Both the position numbers and the translations under genes were made by a program. A stretch of DNA of 64,000 nt from positions 1-64,000 of the forward strand of contig DASCMH010000007.1 of the NCBI GenBank assembly GCA_036010905.1. The letters run 5' to 3'. How positions within the stretch are numbered: position 1 is the stretch's first letter; every line of letters begins with the position of its first letter. The notes under the pieces are model-generated. The model saw only the letters and a program-made list of their open reading frames with translations. It was not told the origin of the DNA and made no database searches. This document shows, piece after piece, positions 7,667 through 13,835 of the stretch. Origin of the DNA: SMWD01 sp002729875. GTDB taxonomy: Bacteria > Pseudomonadota > Gammaproteobacteria > Steroidobacterales > GCA-2729495.

Positions 7667-7936
7667 ATGAAAAAGATCTATGTCGGCAATCTACCGTGGA
7701 GCGCAGACGACTCTGGGTTGCGTGACCTGTTTGCGACGGTTGGAGAAGTCCAGTCAGTCGCGGTTATCACGGACCGGGATACCGGTCGTTCACGCGGTTT
7801 CGGTTTCATCGAGATGGATGACGCTGATGCCGATAAGGCAATTGCAGAATTAAATGGACGTGAAATGGACGGACGGGAATTACGTGTCAACGAAGCACGC
7901 GAACGACCGAATCGTGGCGGTGGCGGTCATCGTTAA
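7667..7936 (+). CDS. RRM-domain RNA-binding protein
   Basis: An 89-residue single-RRM protein of the small bacterial glycine-rich type, which binds single-stranded RNA and is often cold-induced. RNP2 is IYVGNL near the N-terminus and RNP1 is RSRGFGFIEM near the middle, both with the aromatic residues needed for RNA stacking. The tail is short and glycine-rich (NRGGGGHR). The start is the ATG at 7667, with AGGA 5 bases upstream, and it puts RNP2 at residues 3-8. A TTG start at 7592 would add 25 residues that are not conserved in the family. A bidirectional terminator follows. Confidence 0.9.
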   Translation: MKKIYVGNLPWSADDSGLRDLFATVGEVQSVAVITDRDTGRSRGFGFIEMDDADADKAIAELNGREMDGRELRVNEARERPNRGGGGHR

Positions 7937-7965
7937 CCATCACCAGGTCCTACTCGTTTAAGAAT

Positions 7966-7996
7966 AAAAAAAACCCCGCATCAGCGGGGTTTTTTC
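7966..7996. terminator. Bidirectional intrinsic terminator
   Basis: CCCCGC (7974-7979) pairs with GCGGGG (7984-7989) around an ATCA loop, with an A-run on the left and a T-run on the right. It can therefore stop both the RRM transcript on the plus strand and the convergent glycine-zipper gene transcript on the minus strand. Confidence 0.9.
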
Positions 7997-8014
7997 TACC
8001 CACAGCATTTGATG

Positions 8015-8584
8015 TTATTCAGCCGGCACCACCCGGACATGCACCCGTATATCGCGACCCGGTTTCTCATCCATTTTTGTTACGTACTCTTGACCCTTAA
8101 AACGATAAGTAACCCGATAACCTTCGATCCGCTCCTCCTCATGCACTGATTCTTCTATTTCACAATGACGAGCCGCCACATAACGCGGCCCGGCAGGCCG
8201 CTGATGTTGAGCGCCGGCATCGTTGCCGATTGATGCGCCGAGTACCGCGCCGGCAACTGTCATCACATCATTGCCACGACCACTGCCAAATTTGTTTCCA
8301 ACCACGCCACCAATAATCCCGCCGAGCACAGTCGGCACGAAGGAACGATGCCGACGACCATGGCCATGACCATGACGACGCTGACGAACCGGTTCATCCC
8401 AGCAGACCTCGCGTGGCGTTGATATCTGTACAATCCGTACGATTGGCTGCACGTCCATAACTTTTGCCCTGGCAAAGTGCCCGCCACCCGGCAGATACGC
8501 TGCCTGGCCGGCAACCGGCAGGCCGATCACTCCCAGCGTCAAAACCATCGCTATCAACCGATTTCTGGTTACTGCAGACATCAT
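8015..8584 (-). CDS. Glycine-zipper 2TM envelope protein
   Basis: A 189-residue exported protein with a signal peptide (LIAMVLTLGVIGLPVAGQA, cleaved near AA-Y). A His/Arg-rich linker follows (RRHGHGHGRRHR, a possible metal-binding patch), then a glycine-zipper pair, VLGGIIGGVVGNKFGSG and VAGAVLGASIGNDAG, as in the 17-kDa surface antigen family. Proteins of this family sit in the outer membrane or periplasm and are often stress-associated. There is no lipobox Cys at the signal cleavage site. GGAG lies a few bases before the start; ATG 8584 and ATG 8581 are both possible. The C-terminal 60 residues are charged and probably beta-rich. Confidence 0.8.
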   Translation of the reverse strand: MMSAVTRNRLIAMVLTLGVIGLPVAGQAAYLPGGGHFARAKVMDVQPIVRIVQISTPREVCWDEPVRQRRHGHGHGRRHRSFVPTVLGGIIGGVVGNKFGSGRGNDVMTVAGAVLGASIGNDAGAQHQRPAGPRYVAARHCEIEESVHEEERIEGYRVTYRFKGQEYVTKMDEKPGRDIRVHVRVVPAE

Positions 8585-8769
8585 GCTCTCCTTTCTCTCA
8601 GTCCAGCGGCTCTTTCGAGCATGGCTACTAATTTACGCCGCTGATGCTGAACCTTGCCTGAACAGCCCGGACACCCTTAGGCAAGGCACTTTCACGACAT
8701 TCAGGCGATACAAGCAGCCCCGGCAGGTAGCTTTGCAGCCCCCGCTATCACAGCCAATCAGCATGAGGG

Positions 8770-9639
8770 TTACTGGAAGGTCGACTTCTTCTCGGTTGCG
8801 GAAAATGGATAAGCACTCATACGATCCGCATGATCCCGCTCCAGCCGAGCCCGAAACTCATTCGGCAATTCATCGAGAGAACTGATTTTTCCACCGGAAG
8901 CATGCCAGATCACGTGCCCCGGCCGGTCGCCCATATCCATCCAGTGCGGCCAGTTCTCAAAGACGGTCGCCGAAAAGGTCGTGGGCAGATTCTTTATGTT
9001 GCGATCTGCAAAAGCATTGCGCGGTGCAAACATCGTCTGGCGCTGTTTGCGCGGTTGCTTCATACCGGGCGGATAAGCGGTTTCAGCATGCATCCAGATA
9101 ATGTCGCGTAACGAACTCCATTGCAGCAATAACGGCTTGGCGGGTAATTTATCAAGCAGCTTGGTCAGCCGTACGCCATTAACCGAATAATTAAAACCAA
9201 ACCCGGCGCCCCCACCCTGAACGGCGGCTTCAACCTTGTTACGCATGCCGGTATAAGGGTTTTCAAAACTATCAAGCATCTTGCCGGTCTTGAGATCATA
9301 AAAGAATGACACCGTGTGGCCGGTCAACTCGTAAGCATTATTTTCGACCGGGCGCACCCAGTAGACTTCCCAGCCCTCAAAACGGACCAGCGGCTGTGGC
9401 TCGGTTTCACCGACAATGCCGAAGATCGTACCATCGAACCACCAGGGCACATCCTCCTGCTCAAGACTGGCAGTCATCCGCAGCATACCTTCGAGATTTT
9501 CCTGTGGCAGGGTCAAATCAGGTAACCCGGCAGAGTGCTGTAATCCGGATTGAGTACTGCATCCGATCACTGCGGGCAGGGCCGCCATGCCGGTTGCAGC
9601 AAGAAAAAAACGACGCGATAGGTGCTCAGACATGCTCAC
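8770..9639 (-). CDS. DUF1838 family protein, Tat-exported, probable lipoprotein
   Basis: 289 residues. The N-terminus has a twin-arginine motif (SRRFFLAATG) followed by a hydrophobic stretch ending in PAVIGC, a lipobox-like sequence, so the protein is probably exported folded and lipidated at that Cys. The body resembles DUF1838 proteins, recognised from WYVRP/YWVRP-like motifs, the GRPGHVIWH-type segment (here DRPGHVIWH) and the overall length. The biochemical function of the family is unknown. Aromatic-rich segments (PWWFDG, WEVYWV) suggest ligand binding. It stands alone, convergent with nothing and divergent from the cytochrome gene. Confidence 0.7.
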   Translation of the reverse strand: MSMSEHLSRRFFLAATGMAALPAVIGCSTQSGLQHSAGLPDLTLPQENLEGMLRMTASLEQEDVPWWFDGTIFGIVGETEPQPLVRFEGWEVYWVRPVENNAYELTGHTVSFFYDLKTGKMLDSFENPYTGMRNKVEAAVQGGGAGFGFNYSVNGVRLTKLLDKLPAKPLLLQWSSLRDIIWMHAETAYPPGMKQPRKQRQTMFAPRNAFADRNIKNLPTTFSATVFENWPHWMDMGDRPGHVIWHASGGKISSLDELPNEFRARLERDHADRMSAYPFSATEKKSTFQ

Positions 9640-9906
9640 TCCTGTAGTACGCTAACCAACTCAGACTGCCCAAGAGTGACATTACCCGTCCCCTGGCTGC
9701 CCCCAAACTCACGCATACACCCATCGGCCGCAATGACCCTCAGGCTGCCTTGCTGAATAAATCATCGCAGTATACGAGCCGGCGACCTCATCCCCGGCCT
9801 TTGGCTGTGGCTTCGACCGTGGCTGTTTCCGATCATGTTCATGGTTAGCCCCCAGTATGCTGCTGTTTTCTTGTAGGATACCCCAGCCTGAGTCAGGAGA
9901 TAACGA

Positions 9907-10752
9907 GTGAAAACATCCGTTTTAATTGTGTTCGGGTTCGCCCTGATGATTTTATCAACACTTGCAACAACCCATGCCGTTAATACCCCGACACTGGAGG
10001 CCCTGAAGACCGCCGACTACATGCAAGGCAAGCGGGGCTTCCAGTCCCGTTGTAGCGCTTGTCATACGCTGGCCGACAGCAGCGGCGATATCGCCGGGCC
10101 GAACCTGTGGGCTGTCTTTACCCGCATAGCCGGCTCAAAACCCGGTTTCACCTACTCAGATACCTTGCAGGATGCAGATTTCCAATGGTCGCCGGCTCAC
10201 CTTAATGCCTGGCTCGCCGATCCACAAGGCTACCTGCCCGGTAACATCATGGGCATCCCCGAAGCGGTACCCGAAACAGAACGTGTGAACATTTTATCAT
10301 TCATGATGATCGAAACCGGCGCTGTCGACTGGCCACGCCCGACAACAAACTTCAGTGATGCGCAGACAGACAGATCGAAACATCCGTCGGAACGCTTCCC
10401 CAGTTTTTGGAATCACCTGATGTTCAACACCGCTCACTACCGCTGGGAGAATGAGGCAGCCGGTGAAGATTTCAGCTTTGATGCTTATTTCAAGACCGAC
10501 GGAACCGTTGTAACCAGCGAAAAACGGGTCACCGGTTTCTGGCACATTACCGGGAAGAACTTCTTCTGCTATGCACTGACAGGTATGCCGGTCAGTGTTG
10601 GACATATGGTTGAATGTTTCCCGGTTGCAGCGATGGCCATCCCGCGATTTGCCGAAGAACTGTGGGTATCCAAACCACAGCCGGGTGTCAAACTACATGG
10701 CGGCATGCTTGCCGGCCGACCAGACTGGGTATACGGCGGAAATAAACCATAA
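9907..10752 (+). CDS. Cytochrome c fused to an unrecognised C-terminal domain
   Basis: 281 residues with a Sec signal peptide (LIVFGFALMILSTLATTHA). Residues about 35-140 form a class I cytochrome c: one CSACH haem-binding motif near residue 49, GPNLW, the Y/F-rich helix FTYSDTL and a candidate axial Met in PGNIMGIP. Such proteins carry electrons in the periplasm. The last 130 residues form a second domain rich in Trp and Phe (GFWHITGKNFFCYALTG, VECFPV), which may be lipocalin-like, but I cannot assign a family. Two Cys in this part could form a disulfide. The start codon is GTG, with GGAG upstream. The fusion is unusual. Confidence 0.75.
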   Translation: MKTSVLIVFGFALMILSTLATTHAVNTPTLEALKTADYMQGKRGFQSRCSACHTLADSSGDIAGPNLWAVFTRIAGSKPGFTYSDTLQDADFQWSPAHLNAWLADPQGYLPGNIMGIPEAVPETERVNILSFMMIETGAVDWPRPTTNFSDAQTDRSKHPSERFPSFWNHLMFNTAHYRWENEAAGEDFSFDAYFKTDGTVVTSEKRVTGFWHITGKNFFCYALTGMPVSVGHMVECFPVAAMAIPRFAEELWVSKPQPGVKLHGGMLAGRPDWVYGGNKP

Positions 10753-10756
10753 CGTC

Positions 10757-10813
10757 GGGAATTTCTCGGGACCGGTCAGATAACAAAAACTGACCATCAG
10801 CAACAAAATTCCC
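10757..10813 (+). repeat. Nested hairpin after the cytochrome gene
   Basis: GGGAATTT (10757-10764) pairs with AAATTCCC (10806-10813). Inside this, GGTCAG (10774-10779) pairs with CTGACC (10790-10795) around an A-rich loop. No T-run follows, so a classical terminator is not clear. It may stabilise the 3' end of the transcript. Confidence 0.45.
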
Positions 10814-10908
10814 CGAAGAGCATCTGCAACTGGCAAACATTGGCAACTGCACCATGCACCCCGGGTAGTTGCCGCACGTAAGGCAAACTCTTGAATTGAA
10901 ATAGAAAA

Positions 10909-10985
10909 TGGCGCGCCCGGAGAGATTCGAACTCCCGACCACCTGGTTCGAAGCCAGGTACTCTATCCAGCTGAGCTACGGGCGC
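10909..10985 (-). tRNA. tRNA-Arg (anticodon UCG), CCA encoded
   Basis: The acceptor arms pair perfectly (GCGCCCG with CGGGCGC), and the D-loop (AGCTCAGCTGGATAGAG) and T-loop (GTTCGAATC) are canonical. The anticodon stem CCTGG/CCAGG encloses the loop CTTCGAA, giving anticodon UCG, which reads CGA. The 3' CCA is encoded at 10911-10909. There is no terminator with a clear stem directly behind it, only a T-rich stretch. Confidence 0.97.
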
Positions 10986-11030
10986 ATTATCCGAAACTAC
11001 GGGCGATCATACCGGCTTTACCTGTCACGA

Positions 11031-11717
11031 TCAGGTTTTCTGGCCACTGATTTTCGCGCCCATGCCTGTCATGAATTGATCGATTGCCGTGCCGTATTCT
11101 TCGACGGTTGCCTTGCAGATTTCATTTCCCTCAATTGCCTGCCACCAGGTTGCCATACGGCCATCAGCTTCTGTCGGATCGACAACTTCAGAGAATGCCG
11201 GGAATACTGTTTTTTTCAGCAGCGCCATATACGGCGCTAAAGCGCAATCACCGAGGCTCGGCTCACTGCCGACACAGAACGGACCGTCTCCCATGAAATG
11301 CTCCAGGTAACCAAGCCCCTTCGCCATATCTGCAGCAGCGGTATCGACAACTGACTGGTCACGGCCAGTCGGGTTCATCTGCCGAAACAGGCTGCTCAGA
11401 TGCGGACTGATATACAGATCAGTAATCCGTGAGATCAACCGTGATGTGGCACGACCCTTTGAATCAGCAGGCAGCCCCGACGGTTCGGGGTGAACATCCT
11501 CCAGAAACTCGCAAATGACTTCCGATTCGGCAATACACTGGTCATCCACGATGAGTGACGGTATTTTTCCGATCGGATTCAATGCGCGGTACTCATCGGA
11601 TCGCGGTGAACCACCGCCCGGTGTCGGCGCCAGCGGCAAATCCAAACCTTTAAGGCGAGCAAACATCAAGACTCGCATGACATAGGGTGAAGCGGTTGCG
11701 CCGAGCAGTTTCATCAC
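11031..11717 (-). CDS. Glutathione S-transferase family protein
   Basis: 228 residues, a cytoplasmic two-domain GST. The N-terminal thioredoxin-like domain has a SPYVMRV segment at the glutathione site and the conserved cis-Pro and Ser region as KIPSLIVDDQCIAESEVICEFLE, read here as K-I-P-S-L and E-S. The C-terminal helical domain has the N-capping motif as SLGDCALAPYM. It probably conjugates glutathione to electrophiles or reduces a substrate. The GST class cannot be set. The first catalytic-site residue is Ser (ASPY) rather than Tyr, which is usual in bacterial classes. Confidence 0.88.
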   Translation of the reverse strand: MMKLLGATASPYVMRVLMFARLKGLDLPLAPTPGGGSPRSDEYRALNPIGKIPSLIVDDQCIAESEVICEFLEDVHPEPSGLPADSKGRATSRLISRITDLYISPHLSSLFRQMNPTGRDQSVVDTAAADMAKGLGYLEHFMGDGPFCVGSEPSLGDCALAPYMALLKKTVFPAFSEVVDPTEADGRMATWWQAIEGNEICKATVEEYGTAIDQFMTGMGAKISGQKT

Positions 11718-12209
11718 AGTTCCTCTTTTATAGATTCAGCCAAATAGTCTGATAACCAGGTATGCCCGTCAAGCGATAACACACATTCGGCTTGCAGCCC
11801 TCTTTGCGGCAAAGCCCGGACAGGCTTTGCTCTTCATGCAAACTTACGGAGCCGACAGGTATTTCCCCGGATACCTCGACGAATATTGCAGACTGTCTTT
11901 TCGATACTTCTTTTATCAGTCATCATCATTTTCTCTCGGAGTGTGGGTATAATTACAGCATGAAACTTATTTTTTGGCGCACTATCAACCTACCGCAACT
12001 CCTGCCGTCATGTCGTTCATAATATGTCGGAACGGCACAAATAAAGTGGCGCATACAATTTCTGCTTACTGATAAATGGAAATATCAAGCCTCTTAAAAC
12101 GGGTTCCGGAAAATCCGACTCCGTATCCACAAAACCAGAAAAATACCTGAGTATTTGCCGGACACCCACCAGCTTGACAGACTCCCAGACACAAATTAAA
12201 GAGGACCAT
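11718..12209. other. Intergenic, AT-rich, with one hairpin
   Basis: About 490 bases without a credible gene between the GST and the methyltransferase. The inverted repeat GCAAAGCC (11809-11816) / GGCTTTGC (11823-11830) forms an 8-bp stem with a 6-base loop and no T-run. Base composition becomes A+T-rich toward the methyltransferase and stays so through that gene. Confidence 0.4.
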
Positions 12210-12959
12210 ATGCAACAGTTTTTAGACAAAGAAATTATTCGCAAACAAGCGTTTGAAAATGTCTGGACAAACAAACTGGATGATGTATTTGCTGATGTAG
12301 CCGCATATTATGATCGGGTCAATATTATCGCCAGTCTTGGCTTGCTGAATAATTGGCGTAACCGCTTTGTCTCCACTATCGAAACCAGCCCCAATCAAAA
12401 AGTTCTGGATGTCTGTGCTGGCACCAATGTGATTGGCAGAGCGCTATTAAGCAAAGAGTCTACTCTTGATGTTGAGGCAATTGACAAGAGCGCTGCCATG
12501 CAAAAGGTCGGCCAGCGTCTCGCACAAGAACAGGGATTTACGATCAAGAGCACTATAGGTGACGTACATAGTCTGCCGTTCCCTGACAATCATTTCGATA
12601 TTGTCACGTTACAGTGGGCCTCACGACACCTGCAGATAGTCAATGTATTTTCAGAAGTTAACCGGGTTCTGAAGCCGGGCGGTTACTTTTATCATTGCGA
12701 TATGTTGCGGCCTAAAAACAAATTCATCGCTCAACTTTATTATGCCTACCTGAGCATAAGCGTGCCCCTGGTGGCATTTATCTTCAACAGCGGACCCGCT
12801 GCGTTGGACTGCAGACGCTATTTTATTGATGCAATTCGCAAATTCTATTCATCGGAAGAAATTTCTAAGTTGCTTGAAATGATTGGTTATACCAATGTCT
12901 CCAAGAAGGATATTCTTTGCGGCGTGATAGGGCTTCACAAGGCGCGCAAAGCAGGATGA
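12210..12959 (+). CDS. UbiE/COQ5-like SAM-dependent methyltransferase
   Basis: 249 residues from ATG 12210, which follows GAGG by 5 bases. The N-terminal region FADVAAYYDRVNIIASLGLL and NNWRNRF matches the start of the UbiE/MenG quinone methyltransferases. The SAM-binding motif I is VLDVCAGTNVIG, lacking the usual GxGxG spacing (GT then N instead of TG). Later motifs are GDVHSLPFPDNHFDIVT and VNRVLKPGGYFYH. It is probably a C-methyltransferase of an aromatic or lipid substrate. It is not the housekeeping UbiE itself, since the motifs diverge. The gene is noticeably A+T-rich compared with its neighbours, a sign of recent acquisition. Confidence 0.75.
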   Translation: MQQFLDKEIIRKQAFENVWTNKLDDVFADVAAYYDRVNIIASLGLLNNWRNRFVSTIETSPNQKVLDVCAGTNVIGRALLSKESTLDVEAIDKSAAMQKVGQRLAQEQGFTIKSTIGDVHSLPFPDNHFDIVTLQWASRHLQIVNVFSEVNRVLKPGGYFYHCDMLRPKNKFIAQLYYAYLSISVPLVAFIFNSGPAALDCRRYFIDAIRKFYSSEEISKLLEMIGYTNVSKKDILCGVIGLHKARKAG

Positions 12960-13040
12960 CCCGGCCCCGGACCAGCAACGCCGCGCCCGGCAAATAAAGC
13001 GGGAACCGTTCGTATAAACAGGGGGCCACCCACCCCATAA

Positions 13041-13074
13041 GGTAAGGTCCCGGTTTGCCGGGGCTGTTCTTACC
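13041..13074 (-). repeat. Two-part hairpin downstream of tRNA-Ser
   Basis: CCCGG (13049-13053) pairs with CCGGG (13058-13062) around TTTG, and GGTAAG (13041-13046) pairs with CTTACC (13069-13074) outside it. It lies between the convergent methyltransferase and tRNA-Ser genes and could act in transcript ending or processing. No T-run follows on either strand. Confidence 0.4.
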
Positions 13075-13120
13075 ACCCTTACATATCTTAACTTATTAAT
13101 ATATAAGGAAAGAATTCATG

Positions 13121-13211
13121 TGGCGGAGAGAGAGGGATTCGAACCCTCGAAGGGCTATCAACCCTTACTCCCTTAGCAGGGGAGCGCTTTCGACCACTCA
13201 GCCATCTCTCC
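13121..13211 (-). tRNA. tRNA-Ser (anticodon GCU), CCA encoded
   Basis: A 91-nucleotide class II tRNA. The acceptor stem GGAGAGA/TCTCTCC is perfect, the anticodon loop CTGCTAA gives GCU (reads AGC/AGU), and the long variable arm and the T-loop (GTTCGAATC) are present. CCA is encoded at 13123-13121. Its place just behind csrA matches the csrA-serV arrangement of gammaproteobacteria. Confidence 0.97.
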
Positions 13212-13294
13212 GTTTGTTCCGGCCTGATTGATCCGGGCGCATACCTTACACGATTTTTCCGGCAGTGTTTACTTGCCGCCGACCTCAGCCACCT

Positions 13295-13483
13295 TCATAT
13301 GACCGACAACCGCTGATCTCGCTCACGGCAAATGCGATCGTAGATCTCCTTACGGTGCACGGCGACTTCCTTTGGCGCCTTAACGCCCAGTCTCACCTGG
13401 CGGCCTTTGATGCCTAATACAGTGACATCGACATCATCACCAATAACAACGGTCTCTCCGACTCTTCTGGTCAAAATTAACAT
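13295..13483 (-). CDS. csrA: Carbon storage regulator CsrA
   Basis: A 62-residue RNA-binding dimer that represses or stabilises mRNAs with GGA motifs. The sequence is canonical: MLILTRRVGETVVIGDDV, then VTVLGIKGRQVRLGVKAPKE, and VHRKEIYDRI with the RNA-contacting Arg of the VHR(K)E region. The start is ATG 13483, after AGGGGGTGA. An upstream in-frame start would add 12 residues that are not part of the family. The order alaS-csrA-tRNA-Ser is conserved in gammaproteobacteria. No lysC lies between alaS and csrA. Confidence 0.97.
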   Translation of the reverse strand: MLILTRRVGETVVIGDDVDVTVLGIKGRQVRLGVKAPKEVAVHRKEIYDRICRERDQRLSVI

Positions 13484-13835
13484 GACTTCACCCCCTGGCT
13501 TATTCTTTTTCTTAACCACCTACACAACCCAGGCAATACTCAGAATCAGGTTAAATGCAGAATTTCGACCCCCTTTCAACAACTTTGACCGATACCAAGC
13601 ACGTAGCAATACGCTGTAGGGATGTTGCGCTAGATTGAAAGGTTTACGTCGCTGATCTGGGTATCACCGGTTTCTATGGGCTTGCTGATCCCTTAGCGTT
13701 ATTTATTATGAGCAGCCACTCCTAAGCTACTGTTTCAGTAGACATTATAACCCGATTACTTAACTAAATGCCAGTGTAGACAATGGATCAGGAGCCACCG
13801 CTGTCCAACCAAGGTCTACTATCGTGGCAGTGGCT
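13484..13835. promoter_or_regulatory. csrA upstream region with a perfect -10 box
   Basis: This 352-base gap between alaS and csrA holds no gene. On the minus strand TATAAT at 13749-13744 is a perfect -10 box pointing at csrA, about 260 bases before its start codon. The -35 position (GGCATT) is poor, so an activator or another sigma factor may be involved. The long leader is compatible with the complex regulation known for csrA. Confidence 0.4.

Noticed and set aside
10909..10985. Integrated element next to tRNA-Arg
   Set aside because: No repeat of the tRNA 3' end is seen nearby and no integrase gene is present.
11792..12022. 76-residue open frame upstream of the methyltransferase
   Set aside because: No ribosome site and no family resemblance; it spans a hairpin.
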